From assembly GCF_900110025.1 (NCBI RefSeq), contig NZ_FOCE01000002.1:124001-188000 (forward strand): DNA of 64,000 nt. The letters are read 5' to 3'. Below, piece by piece: positions 27,307 to 36,085 of this stretch (within the stretch, counting starts at the first letter, position 1; every line of letters starts with the position of its first letter). The DNA comes from Gemmobacter aquatilis (GTDB lineage: Bacteria; Pseudomonadota; Alphaproteobacteria; Rhodobacterales; Rhodobacteraceae). Under the pieces are notes generated by a model. It saw only the letters and a list, made by a program, of their open reading frames with translations. It did not search any database and was not told the origin of the DNA. The position numbers were made by a program, and so were the translations under genes.

Positions 27307-28200
27307 ATGGATTGGGACAAGCTCAGAATATTTCATGCCGTCGCCGACGCGGGTAGCCTGACCCACGCCGGTGATACCCTGCACCTGAGCCAGTCTGCCG
27401 TCAGCCGGCAGATCCGGGCGCTGGAAGAAAGCCTGAATGTCACCCTGTTCCACCGTCATGCCCGCGGCCTGATTCTCACCGAACAGGGCGAATTGCTGTT
27501 CGACGCCACGACCGCCATGGTCAAACGGCTGGACGCCACCGCCGCCCGCATCCGCGACAGCGAGGACGAAGTGTTCGGCGAGCTGCGCGTGACCACCACC
27601 ACCGGCTTCGGCACGCTGTGGCTGGCGCCGCGCCTGCCCAAACTGTTCAAGAAATTCCCCGGCCTGAAGATCGACCTCATGCTGGAAGAGCGCGTGCTGG
27701 ATCTGCCGATGCGCGAGGCCGATGTGGCCATCCGCATGAAGGAACCATCGCAGGCCGATCTGATCCGCCGCCGCCTGATGAACATCCGCATGCGGCTCTA
27801 TGCGTCGCCGGAATACCTCGCCGAATTCGGCACGCCCAAGACGATGGATGATTTCAGCCAGCACCGGCTGATCTGCCAGCACGCCGGCACCGCACAGGTC
27901 GCCGCGGGCGCCCTGCTGGTGGCCGAGCTGATGAGCCATGACATCCCGTCCACCTTCACGGTGAACAACTATTTCGGCGTGCTGCAGGGCGTGCTCAACC
28001 ATCTGGGCATCGGGGTCATGCCCGATTACATCACCGAAGATTTCCCCCAGCTCGTCCGCGTGCTGCCCGAGACCGAGTCCATCGAAGTGCCGGTCTTCCT
28101 CGCCTATCCCGAAGAGCTGCGCCATTCGAAACGCGTGGCCGCCTTCCGCGATTTCGTGACCGAGGAAATCTTCCAGTTCCGCAAGGCGCATCAAGACTGA
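27307..28200 (+). CDS. LysR family transcriptional regulator
   Basis: 297 residues. The N-terminal winged helix is clear (DWDKLRIFHAVADAGSLTHA, then LHLSQSAVSRQIRALEESLN, about 24-43). The C-terminal region is a periplasmic-binding-protein-like effector domain (TTTGFGTLWLAPRLPKLFK, about 98-116; VNNYFGVLQGVLNHLGIGVM, about 220-239). It is divergent from the indolepyruvate oxidoreductase, which is the usual arrangement for a LysR regulator and its target. The effector is unknown. No strong terminator follows, only a GC-rich hairpin at 28208-28228 without a T tract. Confidence 0.9.
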   Translation: MDWDKLRIFHAVADAGSLTHAGDTLHLSQSAVSRQIRALEESLNVTLFHRHARGLILTEQGELLFDATTAMVKRLDATAARIRDSEDEVFGELRVTTTTGFGTLWLAPRLPKLFKKFPGLKIDLMLEERVLDLPMREADVAIRMKEPSQADLIRRRLMNIRMRLYASPEYLAEFGTPKTMDDFSQHRLICQHAGTAQVAAGALLVAELMSHDIPSTFTVNNYFGVLQGVLNHLGIGVMPDYITEDFPQLVRVLPETESIEVPVFLAYPEELRHSKRVAAFRDFVTEEIFQFRKAHQD

Positions 28201-28207
28201 CGCGCAA

Positions 28208-28228
28208 GCCATGCGCCAGGCGCATGGC
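28208..28228. other. GC-rich hairpin after lysR
   Basis: GCCATGCGC/GCGCATGGC, 9 bp perfect with a 3-nt loop, 8 nt after the lysR stop. There is no T run on either strand, so it may protect the 3' end or assist factor-dependent termination. Confidence 0.5.
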
Positions 28229-28256
28229 AGACATGCTGCATCTGCGGCATATAACA

Positions 28257-28285
28257 CTTGAACGGAATCGCACGCACCCCTAAAT
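28257..28285 (+). promoter_or_regulatory. Heat-shock-sigma (RpoH)-like promoter
   Basis: CTTGAA (28257-28262), a 14-nt spacer, then CCCCTAAAT (28277-28285). This resembles the RpoH pattern CTTGAA...CCCCAT-T. It is the only promoter-like element ahead of the sRNA candidate. Confidence 0.5.
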
Positions 28286-28290
28286 CCCCA

Positions 28291-28378
28291 CTCGAAGGCG
28301 GTGATCGAGATAGCATCTCTCATCCTCTTCATACCTCCCTGTTGGACTTGGGCCGAGCTTCTGCTCGGCCTTTTTTTT
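28291..28378 (+). ncRNA. Candidate intergenic small RNA
   Basis: About 88 nt bounded by an RpoH-like promoter and an excellent intrinsic terminator, in a 451-nt gap with no open frame of note. The body includes an unpaired pyrimidine-rich stretch with ACCTCCCTG, an anti-Shine-Dalgarno-like seed. The 5' end is estimated from the -10. Rhodobacter sphaeroides has RpoH-dependent sRNAs (for example StsR); whether this is a homologue cannot be settled without alignment. The rest of the gap (28380-28651) holds no feature I can support beyond the purL leader. Confidence 0.5.
28351..28378 (+). terminator. Strong intrinsic terminator of the sRNA candidate
   Basis: GGCCGAGC/GCTCGGCC with a TTCT loop followed by eight T residues. 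Confidence 0.9.
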
Positions 28379-28651
28379 CGTTTGACGCGACCTGCCGCAA
28401 ATTGATGCAGATTTTCGCTGCAGCGCCGCATGGGCGAGCGCCCCGCAGACAGGCCGTCAGGCCAGATCCGCAGTTTTCGGCAAGAATCACCCGGCGCGGC
28501 CCCCTCAGCCCGCAGCCCCGGCAGCCCGGCGCCTGACCACCGCAGGTTTTCGCGCCAAAACACCCTCCGGGCTGGCAACGCGGCCATTTTCCGGCTTTCC
28601 TCGCCTTCGGGCTGCGCTTAAAAGCCGCTCGAACGGCCCAGGGGACATGAC

Positions 28652-30811
28652 ATGCAAGAACCGCAGATCACCGCAGAACTCATCGCCTCGCACGGGATCA
28701 AGCCGGACGAATACCAGCGCATCCTCGACATCATCGGGCGCGAGCCGACCTTCACCGAGCTGGGCATCTTTTCGGCCATGTGGAACGAGCATTGTTCCTA
28801 CAAATCGTCGAAGAAATGGCTGCGCACCCTGCCGACGACCGGCCCGCAAGTGATCTGCGGCCCCGGAGAAAACGCGGGCGTGGTGGATATCGGCGATGGC
28901 CAGGCCGTCATCTTCAAGATGGAAAGCCACAACCACCCCTCTTACATCGAGCCGCATCAGGGCGCGGCCACCGGCGTGGGCGGCATCCTGCGCGACGTGT
29001 TCACCATGGGCGCCCGCCCGATTGCCGCAATGAACGCGCTTTCCTTCGGCCTGCCCTCGCATCCGAAAACCAGCCATCTGGTCAAAGGCGTGGTCGAAGG
29101 CATCGGAGCCTATGGCAACGCTTTCGGCGTGCCGACGGTGGGCGGCGAAGTGCGCTTTCACCGCAGCTATAACGGCAACTGCCTTGTGAACGCCTTCGCG
29201 GCGGGCATCGCCGATGCCGACAAGATCTTCTACTCCGTCGCCTCGGGTGTCGGGATGCCGGTGGTCTATCTTGGCGCCAAGACCGGCCGCGATGGCGTGG
29301 GCGGCGCCACCATGGCCTCCGCCGAATTCGACGACACGATCGAGGAAAAACGCCCCACCGTGCAGGTCGGCGACCCCTTCACCGAAAAGCGCCTGCTGGA
29401 GGCCAGTCTCGAACTGATGGGCTCGGGCGCGGTGATTTCCATTCAGGATATGGGGGCTGCAGGTCTGACCTGTTCGGCGGTGGAAATGGGCGACAAGGGC
29501 AACCTTGGCATCAAGCTGATCCTCGACGCCGTGCCGCAGCGCGAAGCGGCGATGACCGCCTATGAGATGATGCTGTCCGAAAGCCAGGAGCGGATGCTCA
29601 TGGTGCTGAAGCCGGAAAAAGAGGCTGAGGCGCGGGCGATCTTTGAAAAATGGGATCTCGATTTCGCCATCGTGGGGGAAACCATCCCCGAAGACCGCTT
29701 TCTGATCCTGCATGGCAATGAGGTGAAGGCCGATCTGCCGCTGTCCAAGCTCAGCTCCAGCGCGCCGGAATATGATCGCCCGTGGATCGAAACGCCTGCC
29801 GCAGCGCCCTTGGGCGAGGTGCCCGCCATTGGCGCCATTGACGCGCTCAAGGCTCTGATCGGCAGCCCCTCCTATGCCCACAAATCCTGGGTCTGGGAAC
29901 AATATGACAGCCAGGTCGGCGCCGATACCGTGGTCCGCCCCGGCATGGCCGCAGGCGTGGTGCGCGTGCATGGCACCGGCAAGGCGCTGGCCTTCACCAG
30001 CGACGTGACGCCGCGCTATGTGAAGGCCAACCCGTTCGAGGGTGGCAAACAGGCCGTGGCCGAGGCGTATCGCAACCTGACCGCCGTCGGCGCCCTGCCT
30101 CTGGCTACCACCGACAACCTGAACTTCGGCAACCCGGAAAAGCCCGAGATCATGGGGCAGTTCGTCGGCGCCATCAAAGGCATCGGCGCTGCCGTGGCCG
30201 CGCTGGAAATGCCGATCGTGTCGGGCAACGTGTCGCTCTACAACGAAACCGACGGTTCGGCGATCCTGCCCACGCCCACCATCGGTGCGGTGGGTATCCT
30301 CGCCTCGCTGGATGACCTGATCGCGGGCCAACCGGCAGAGGGCGACATCGCGCTGCTGATCGGCGAGACCTTCGGGCATCTGGGCCAGTCGGCCCTGCTG
30401 GCCGAAGCGTTCGGGATCGAGGCCGGCGATGCGCCGCATGTCGATCTGGCTGCCGAAAAGCGCAATGGCGACTTCCTGCGCGCCAACCGCAAGGCCCTGC
30501 GCGCCGCGACCGATCTGGCCGATGGCGGGCTGGCCCTTGCCGCGTTCGAGATGGCCGAGGCCGCCGGTCTGGGCCTCAACCTTGACGCGGGCGATATTCC
30601 CACGCTGTTCGGCGAAGATCAGGCGCGCTACCTCGTGGCCTGTTCGGCGGAAGGCGCCGCCGCGCTGGAGGCCGCCGCCCTTGCCACCGATGTGCCGGTG
30701 CTGCGCGTCGGCCGCTTCGGCGGCACCTCGGTCAGCTTCGGCAGCGCCAGCGCGCCACTGGCCGACCTGTCGGCGCTCTATCGCGGCGCCTTTGCGGCGG
30801 CGGTCGAGTAA
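28652..30811 (+). CDS. purL: Phosphoribosylformylglycinamidine synthase subunit PurL
   Basis: ATP-dependent amidation of FGAR to FGAM in purine synthesis, working with PurS and PurQ. The 719 residues are the small PurL type. [14 protein letters not shown] (about 47-60) contains the catalytic His. [20 protein letters not shown] (about 90-109) and [14 protein letters not shown] are family hallmarks, and [14 protein letters not shown] lies in the second AIR-synthetase half. The start at 28652 has AGGGGACATGAC before it. It is monocistronic, followed by a long palindromic element. Confidence 0.97.
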   Translation: MQEPQITAELIASHGIKPDEYQRILDIIGREPTFTELGIFSAMWNEHCSYKSSKKWLRTLPTTGPQVICGPGENAGVVDIGDGQAVIFKMESHNHPSYIEPHQGAATGVGGILRDVFTMGARPIAAMNALSFGLPSHPKTSHLVKGVVEGIGAYGNAFGVPTVGGEVRFHRSYNGNCLVNAFAAGIADADKIFYSVASGVGMPVVYLGAKTGRDGVGGATMASAEFDDTIEEKRPTVQVGDPFTEKRLLEASLELMGSGAVISIQDMGAAGLTCSAVEMGDKGNLGIKLILDAVPQREAAMTAYEMMLSESQERMLMVLKPEKEAEARAIFEKWDLDFAIVGETIPEDRFLILHGNEVKADLPLSKLSSSAPEYDRPWIETPAAAPLGEVPAIGAIDALKALIGSPSYAHKSWVWEQYDSQVGADTVVRPGMAAGVVRVHGTGKALAFTSDVTPRYVKANPFEGGKQAVAEAYRNLTAVGALPLATTDNLNFGNPEKPEIMGQFVGAIKGIGAAVAALEMPIVSGNVSLYNETDGSAILPTPTIGAVGILASLDDLIAGQPAEGDIALLIGETFGHLGQSALLAEAFGIEAGDAPHVDLAAEKRNGDFLRANRKALRAATDLADGGLALAAFEMAEAAGLGLNLDAGDIPTLFGEDQARYLVACSAEGAAALEAAALATDVPVLRVGRFGGTSVSFGSASAPLADLSALYRGAFAAAVE

Positions 30812-30929
30812 CCCCCCTCACCCTGCCCTCTCCCCCAGGGGGAGAGGGTCTGCCCCGTCGAAGGACACCTGCCGCTCCCGCATAACGCCCCCCTCTCCCC
30901 AACGGGGGAGAGGGTTGGGGTGAGGGGGC
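30812..30929. repeat. Large imperfect palindrome (REP-like) after purL
   Basis: Outer arms CCCCCTCACC (30813-30822) and GGTGAGGGGG (30919-30928) enclose two smaller hairpins of CCCTCTCCCC/GGGGAGAGGG type at 30826-30848 and 30891-30914. It may serve as a bidirectional structure or terminator between purL and bolA. Confidence 0.75.
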
Positions 30930-31017
30930 GAAGGCCACGCAAGAGAACGCAACGCTTCCCGCCTTGCAGCCCGCCCCTGCCCGTCCTAGATTTACCCAAA
31001 GGACAGGAGACCTGCAC

Positions 31018-31260
31018 ATGCCGATGGAAGGCAAGGATATCGAGGCCCTCATCCGCGAGGGCTTCCCCAATGCGAAGATCACCATCACCGACCTCGCCGG
31101 CGACGGCAATCACTGGGCGGCGGAAGTGATTGACGACAGTTTCAAGGGCATGAACCGGGTGCAGCAGCAGCGCGCGGTCTATGCCAGCCTCAAGGGCAAG
31201 ATGGATGGCGCCCAGGGCGAACTTCACGCCCTGGCGCTGACCACCAAAGCCCCGGAATAA
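31018..31260 (+). CDS. bolA: BolA family protein
   Basis: 80-residue BolA-like protein that binds [2Fe-2S] clusters together with a CGFS glutaredoxin. It contains GDGNHWAAEVIDDSFKGMNR (about 29-48) with the conserved His/Phe region and the VYASLKGKM helix. The start at 31018 gives the family N-terminus (MPMEGKDIEALI), with AGGACAGGAGACC before it. grx4 follows at 15 nt, so the pair is likely co-expressed for Fe-S trafficking. Confidence 0.92.
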   Translation: MPMEGKDIEALIREGFPNAKITITDLAGDGNHWAAEVIDDSFKGMNRVQQQRAVYASLKGKMDGAQGELHALALTTKAPE

Positions 31261-31275
31261 CGAAAGGAAACCGCG

Positions 31276-31635
31276 ATGAGCGCGCAGGATCAGATCCGCG
31301 AGACGATCGAGAAGAATGACGTGGTGCTGTTCATGAAGGGCACCAAGATGATGCCGCAATGCGGGTTCTCGTCCCGCGTGGCCGGTGTGCTGAACTACAT
31401 GGGCGTCGATTTCGCCGATGTGAACGTGTTGGCCGATGCCGAAATCCGTCAGGGCATCAAGGATTTCTCCGAGTGGCCGACCATTCCGCAGCTTTACGTC
31501 AAGGGCGAATTCGTCGGTGGCTGTGACATCGTGACCGAGATGACCCTGTCGGGCGAGCTGGATCAGTTGTTCGAGTCGAAAGGCGTGGCCTATGACAAGG
31601 ACGCCGCCGAAAAGATCCGCGCCGCCAACGCCTGA
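31276..31635 (+). CDS. grxD: Monothiol glutaredoxin, CGFS type (Grx4/GrxD)
   Basis: 119-residue monothiol glutaredoxin that carries [2Fe-2S] clusters. [20 protein letters not shown] (about 16-35) holds the CGFS active site. [20 protein letters not shown] is the glutathione-binding loop with the cis-Pro. AAGGAAACCGCG precedes the ATG. Together with the bolA gene 15 nt upstream it forms the standard BolA-Grx pair, and it fits with the suf genes at the window's left edge. Confidence 0.96.
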   Translation: MSAQDQIRETIEKNDVVLFMKGTKMMPQCGFSSRVAGVLNYMGVDFADVNVLADAEIRQGIKDFSEWPTIPQLYVKGEFVGGCDIVTEMTLSGELDQLFESKGVAYDKDAAEKIRAANA

Positions 31636-31713
31636 GCGTCGGAGGATATCACCCGCAGATACCAGAAGGCCCGCCAGACCGGCGAGCCTTTTTCATTCCA
31701 CTGCAGCCCCGCG

Positions 31714-32085
31714 TCAGGCCAGCCGCTCTTCGACCTTCTGTGCCAGGGCTTCGGCCCGGGCGGCGATCTCGGCCAGCGTTTCGCCCACCTGCGGTGGGAT
31801 CACCGGCACCTCGATGCGCAGCGGCTCGGGCACAGGGCGCGCCTCCAGCTCGGCCACGCGGGCTTGCAGCAGACGCAACTCGTCCTCCACCGCCGCCGTC
31901 TTGTCGGCCAGCATCAGCCCTGCCATCAGCAGCATCCGCCCCTCGGGCAGACGCCCCATCTGGGCGAGGATCGGTTGCGCCTCCTGATCCAGCATCTTGG
32001 CGGCGGAATGAAGAAAATGCTCTTCCCCCGCCTGGCAGACCACCTGGAACCCGCGCCCGCCAATCATAATTTCGACCTCAGGCAT
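31714..32085 (-). CDS. zapA: Cell division protein ZapA
   Basis: FtsZ-ring associated protein of 123 residues. MPEVEIMIGGRGFQVVCQAG is the N-terminal ZapA beta region. HFLHSAAKMLDQEAQPI and RMLLMAGLMLADKTAAVEDE form the head helices, and the C-terminal 50 residues form a coiled coil. The start at 32085 lies within the end of the upstream coiled-coil gene (8-nt overlap), which implies coupling. Confidence 0.88.
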   Translation of the reverse strand: MPEVEIMIGGRGFQVVCQAGEEHFLHSAAKMLDQEAQPILAQMGRLPEGRMLLMAGLMLADKTAAVEDELRLLQARVAELEARPVPEPLRIEVPVIPPQVGETLAEIAARAEALAQKVEERLA

Positions 32086-32590
32086 CCGTCTTCTCCGTTC
32101 CTGCAAGGATCGGGGTCAGTTCGGCCAGGATCTCGTCCAACTCCGCCACTTCGGACGAACGGGCGGCACGCAGCGCCTCCAGCTCGGCCAGCATGGCCTT
32201 GTTGAGAAGATGCGCCTCCACTTCGCCCTGTTTCTGTTCGCGCAACTGTCGCAGGCTTTCGCGCAGCTGGATCGTGCTCTTGCGCATCCGCTGCAATTCC
32301 AGCCCCTGCACGTCAAGCTGGCGGGTCAGCTGCTCCAGCCGCGCCTGCAGCTTCGCGCCTTCTTCGCCGTCCCGCTCCTTCACTGCGCGCAGCCGCTCGT
32401 TCAACTGGGCATTAATGGCGCGCTCGGCCTCCAGTGCGGATTGCAGCGCGGCAATCTCCGCCGCCTGTTCTCCCTCTGCCACCCCGGCCTGCGGCGGTGC
32501 CGCCTCAGCGGTGCTCAGCGCGTCCAGCCCGGCGCCGATCCGCGCCAAGGCTGCCGTGATGCGCCGCTCCAGCTCTGCCAAATCGCTCAT
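32078..32590 (-). CDS. Coiled-coil protein encoded with ZapA
   Basis: 170 residues. Apart from an Ala/Pro-rich stretch near 24-40 it is a long heptad coiled coil rich in Glu, Leu, Gln and Arg (EIAALQSALEAERAINAQLN, LRESLRQLREQKQGEVEAHL). No catalytic domain or membrane helix is visible. The overlap with zapA suggests a divisome or Z-ring partner, by analogy with ZapB, which is also a coiled coil, but homology cannot be claimed from composition. It is divergent from tkt. Confidence 0.75.
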   Translation of the reverse strand: MSDLAELERRITAALARIGAGLDALSTAEAAPPQAGVAEGEQAAEIAALQSALEAERAINAQLNERLRAVKERDGEEGAKLQARLEQLTRQLDVQGLELQRMRKSTIQLRESLRQLREQKQGEVEAHLLNKAMLAELEALRAARSSEVAELDEILAELTPILAGTEKTDA

Positions 32591-32739
32591 GCTCTCTGCC
32601 TTCTTCGGTTCTTCCCTTGGGCCCCGCCCCATCGGGACGAATCGTAACGGGACCGTGTTTTCACGATCTTAACGCAAAGATTGTCGGGAATGTGCCCCCA
32701 ATCGGTCCGTTTTTCCGCCGCGTATCGCCAATGCCGTGC

Positions 32740-32767
32740 TTGATCTTGGCGCCGGGGCTGGTATGGA
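32740..32767 (+). promoter_or_regulatory. Candidate transketolase promoter
   Basis: TTGATC (32740-32745), a 16-nt spacer, then TATGGA (32762-32767), 36 nt before the TTG start. Confidence 0.45.
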
Positions 32768-32803
32768 CCCAGCCAACGCCGTCACATCTTGAGGAATACC
32801 GCC

Positions 32804-34819
32804 TTGGATATCGCCAGCCTGCGCGCCCAGCACCCTGACCACTGGAAGAAAGCCTGCGCCATTCGTGTGCTCACGCTTGATGCCGTGGCCGCCGCGAACT
32901 CCGGCCATTCCGGTATGCCGATGGGCATGGCCGATGTGGCCACCGTGCTGTTTGAAAAGCACCTGAACTTCGATCCCACTGCCCCGCTCTGGCCGAACCG
33001 GGATCGGTTCATCCTGTCGGCGGGCCATGGCTCGATGCTGATCTACAGCCTGCTGCACCTGACCGGCTATGCGCAGGCCACGCTGGAAGAGCTGAAGAAC
33101 TTCCGCCAATGGGGTGCCCGCACCGCCGGTCACCCGGAATATGGCCATCTGGAAGGTGTCGAAACCACCACCGGCCCGCTGGGTCAGGGCATTTCCAACG
33201 CCGTGGGCTTTGCCATGGCCGAAGAAAGCCTGCGCGCTCGCTGGGGCGCCAAGGTGATGGACCATTACACCTATGTCATCGCCGGCGACGGCTGCCTGAT
33301 GGAAGGGGTCAGCCAAGAGGCCATCGGCATCGCCGGCAAGCACCAGCTGTCGCGCCTGATCGTGCTGTGGGACAACAACGGCATCACCATCGACGGCAAG
33401 GTCGAACTGTCGGACGTGACCGACCAGAAGGCCCGTTTCGCCGCTTCCGGCTGGGATGTGTTCGAATGTGACGGCCATGATCCGGTCGCCATCGACGCGG
33501 CAATCACCGCCGCCAAGGCCTCGCCCCGACCGGCAATGATCGCCTGCAAGACGCATATCGCGCTGGGATCTTCGGCGCAGGACACGTCGAAAGGCCATGG
33601 CGCGCTGACCGACAAGCAGTTGATCGCCGACACCCGCGCCGCCTATGGCTGGGAAAACGGCCCGTTCGACATCCCCGCCGATGTGAAAGCCGCATGGGAG
33701 GCCATCGGTGCCCGGGGTGCCGCCACCCGCGCCGCATGGGAGGCCCGTCTGGCAACCCTGCCCGCTGGCAAACAGGCCGAATTCGCCCGCATCTTCGCCG
33801 GGGATGCCCCCGCCAAACTCGCCTCGGTGATCCGTGGCGTGAAGAAGGCCGCCGTTGACGCGCCGAAGAAACTCGCCACCCGCTCCGCCTCGGAAGTGGT
33901 GTTGACGGCTGTCAACCCGGTGATGGGGGAAACCATCGGCGGCTCGGCTGACCTGACCGGCTCGAACAACACCAAGACCGCCGATCTGGGCGTGTTCGAT
34001 CCGATCAACCGCAAGGGCCGCTATGTGTTCTGGGGCATCCGCGAACATGGCATGGCGGCGGCGATGAACGGCATGGCGCTGCATGGCGGCGTGCGGCCCT
34101 ATTCGGGCACCTTCATGTGCTTCACCGATTACGCCCGCCCGTCGATGCGCCTGTCGGCGCTGATGCAGGTGCCGGTGGTCTATGTGATGACCCATGACAG
34201 CATCGGCCTTGGCGAAGACGGCCCGACCCACCAGCCGGTGGAACATCTGGCCATCTCGCGCGCCACGCCCAACACCCATGTCTTCCGCCCGGCCGATCTG
34301 GTCGAGGTGGCCGAGGCCTGGGAACTGGCGCTGTCCAGCAAGACCACGCCGTCGGTGCTGGCGCTCAGCCGCCAGAATCTGGCCCCCGTGCGCCTGACCC
34401 ATACCAACCAGAACCTCTCCGCCCGCGGCGCCTATGTTCTGGCCGAGGCGACCGGGAAACGTCAGGTCATCCTGATCGCCACGGGCTCCGAGGTGGAAAT
34501 CGCCATGAAGGCGCGCGAGATGCTGGAGGCCGAAGGCATCGGCACCCGCGTCGTCTCGATGCCCTGCATGGAGCTGTTCGCGCAGCAGGACGAAGCCTAT
34601 CGCAAGAAGGTGCTGCCCGCCGGTCCGGCCCGCGTCGCCATCGAGGCGGGCGTGCAGATGGGCTGGGATCGCTGGCTGCTGGGCGAGCGTGGCAAGGAAA
34701 GCAAGGCGGCCTTCATCGGCATGACCGGCTTCGGCGCCTCGGCCCCGGCGGATCGGCTGTACAAGGAATTCGGCATCACGGCTGAAAACGCCGTCGCCCA
34801 GGCCAAGGCTCTGATCTGA
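32804..34819 (+). CDS. tkt: Transketolase
   Basis: TPP enzyme that moves two-carbon units in the pentose phosphate pathway (and the Calvin cycle if present). The 671 residues contain [20 protein letters not shown] (about 66-85), GDGCLMEG with the TPP/Mg motif ending near [10 protein letters not shown] (about 155-195), and ENGPFD. The Pyr domain contains [19 protein letters not shown] and [20 protein letters not shown]. The start is best placed at TTG 32804, because GAGGAA lies 7 nt upstream; another TTG at 32789 would put the ribosome site inside the gene. It is followed by a strong terminator. Confidence 0.95.
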   Translation: MDIASLRAQHPDHWKKACAIRVLTLDAVAAANSGHSGMPMGMADVATVLFEKHLNFDPTAPLWPNRDRFILSAGHGSMLIYSLLHLTGYAQATLEELKNFRQWGARTAGHPEYGHLEGVETTTGPLGQGISNAVGFAMAEESLRARWGAKVMDHYTYVIAGDGCLMEGVSQEAIGIAGKHQLSRLIVLWDNNGITIDGKVELSDVTDQKARFAASGWDVFECDGHDPVAIDAAITAAKASPRPAMIACKTHIALGSSAQDTSKGHGALTDKQLIADTRAAYGWENGPFDIPADVKAAWEAIGARGAATRAAWEARLATLPAGKQAEFARIFAGDAPAKLASVIRGVKKAAVDAPKKLATRSASEVVLTAVNPVMGETIGGSADLTGSNNTKTADLGVFDPINRKGRYVFWGIREHGMAAAMNGMALHGGVRPYSGTFMCFTDYARPSMRLSALMQVPVVYVMTHDSIGLGEDGPTHQPVEHLAISRATPNTHVFRPADLVEVAEAWELALSSKTTPSVLALSRQNLAPVRLTHTNQNLSARGAYVLAEATGKRQVILIATGSEVEIAMKAREMLEAEGIGTRVVSMPCMELFAQQDEAYRKKVLPAGPARVAIEAGVQMGWDRWLLGERGKESKAAFIGMTGFGASAPADRLYKEFGITAENAVAQAKALI

Positions 34820-34875
34820 GCGCCGGATCTGAGTGCAGTCCGAATTTTCGCAGAAAATTCGCCCCCGCAATCTGC

Positions 34876-34901
34876 AAAGGCCGCGCATCAGCGCGGCCTT
34901 T
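34876..34901. terminator. Terminator between convergent tkt and DUF808 genes
   Basis: AAAGGCCGCGC/GCGCGGCCTTT, 11 bp perfect with an ATCA loop. The A and T flanks let it act in both directions. Confidence 0.75.
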
Positions 34902-34910
34902 CGCTTTGGG

Positions 34911-35882
34911 TCAATGCGCTGCCGATTTCTTGCCGGTCAGCGCCGCGACGGCAGGCCCGATCACCCGCGTCGCCAGCGGGATCAGCGCCAGCCCCAGCAC
35001 CAGCCCGAACACCCCGTCCAGCGTCGCCTTCACCGTCCAGACCACCAGCCCCTGCGCCGCAGGCAACAGCGCCCCGGTCCGTTCCGCCCAAACTTCGATC
35101 ACATGACCGAATTCCCACAGATGCAGTTCGGCAAAGCCATGCAGCACGATGGACCCACCCACCCATAGCATCGCCAGCGTGCCTACTGCGGACAGCAGCG
35201 CCATCAGCTTGGGCATCGCCACCACCAGCCCGCGCCCGAGGCCGCGCAGCGCGCCGGTGCGCGCCGTGGCCGCCAGATGCAGACCGACATCGTCCATCTT
35301 CACGATCAGCGCCACCGCGCCATAAACCGCCACGGTGATCATCACCCCCACCACCGCCAGGGTGATCGCCTCCATCACCAGCGAACCTTCGGGAATCGTC
35401 GCCAACGCAATCGTCATGATCTCGGCCGACAGGATGAAATCGGTCTTGATCGCCCCCGCTACCTTTTCTTCTTCCAGATGCGCCGGGTCTTTGGTGTCGA
35501 AATCCGCCTCCACCACTTCGTCGCCATGCGGGGCCAGCATGTGGAACACCTTCTCGGCCCCCTCGAAACACAGATAGGCCCCGCCGATCATCAACAGCGG
35601 CGTGATCAGCCACGGCGCCAGCGCGTTCAGCGCCAGCAAGCCCGGCAGCAGGATCATCAGCTTGTTGCGCAGGCTGCCCTTGGTGATCTTCCAGATCATC
35701 GGCAATTCGCGCTTGGCGGAAAATCCATGCACATATTTGGGCGTCACCGCCGCATCGTCAATCACGACACCCGCCGCTTTTGCCCCCGCCTTTCCTGCCG
35801 CCGCCGCAATATCATCGACCGAAGCCGCCGCCACCTTGGCAATCGCCGCCACATCATCCAGCAGCGCCAGCAATCCGCTCAT
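34911..35882 (-). CDS. DUF808 (YedI) family inner-membrane protein
   Basis: 323-residue polytopic membrane protein. The N-terminus MSGLLALLDDVAAIAKVAAA and DDAAVTPKYVHGFSAKRELP (about 60-80) are the family signature. At least six hydrophobic segments follow (for example LMILLPGLLALNALAPWLIT and AITLAVVGVMITVAVYGAVA). CFEGAEK and the soluble loop with HLEEEKVAGAIKTDFILSAE are also conserved. The function is unknown. AAGGGGATCAGGAC precedes the start. It is convergent with tkt and divergent from gap. Confidence 0.85.
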   Translation of the reverse strand: MSGLLALLDDVAAIAKVAAASVDDIAAAAGKAGAKAAGVVIDDAAVTPKYVHGFSAKRELPMIWKITKGSLRNKLMILLPGLLALNALAPWLITPLLMIGGAYLCFEGAEKVFHMLAPHGDEVVEADFDTKDPAHLEEEKVAGAIKTDFILSAEIMTIALATIPEGSLVMEAITLAVVGVMITVAVYGAVALIVKMDDVGLHLAATARTGALRGLGRGLVVAMPKLMALLSAVGTLAMLWVGGSIVLHGFAELHLWEFGHVIEVWAERTGALLPAAQGLVVWTVKATLDGVFGLVLGLALIPLATRVIGPAVAALTGKKSAAH

Positions 35883-35957
35883 GTCCTGATCCCCTTGAAG
35901 TTCGCCCGCAGCTTATGCCATGCACCCTGCGGCGAAAACATGCCCATCGCACGCCCC

Positions 35958-35990
35958 TGTTAGCGAAAACACGGGAAGTTTGCGCTAACA
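35958..35990. promoter_or_regulatory. Two TGTTAGCGCTAACA-like operators upstream of the first gap gene
   Basis: TGTTAGCGAAAACA (35958-35971) and AGTTTGCGCTAACA (35977-35990) each match the palindrome TGTTAGCGCTAACA at 12 of 14 positions and lie 19 bp centre to centre. They are upstream of the putative -10 TATAGG at 36039-36044 (with a weak TTTGCG -35 at 36016-36021). This palindrome type resembles sites of the LacI-family regulator CceR, recalled from work in Rhodobacter sphaeroides. Confidence 0.6.
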
Positions 35991-36085
35991 CAATGAATTT
36001 TATGCGAATTTTGACTTTGCGATATCGTCTGCCCAAGGTATAGGCAAGGCCATTGACGCGGGCTGACAGGACGGAGACCTCAGGG

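Noticed and set aside
28505-30439. A 644-codon open frame opposite purL
   Set aside because: Low-information Arg/His/Gly composition, no ribosome site; purL is certain.
32669-34888. A 739-codon open frame opposite transketolase
   Set aside because: Shadow frame; the plus strand encodes a complete transketolase.
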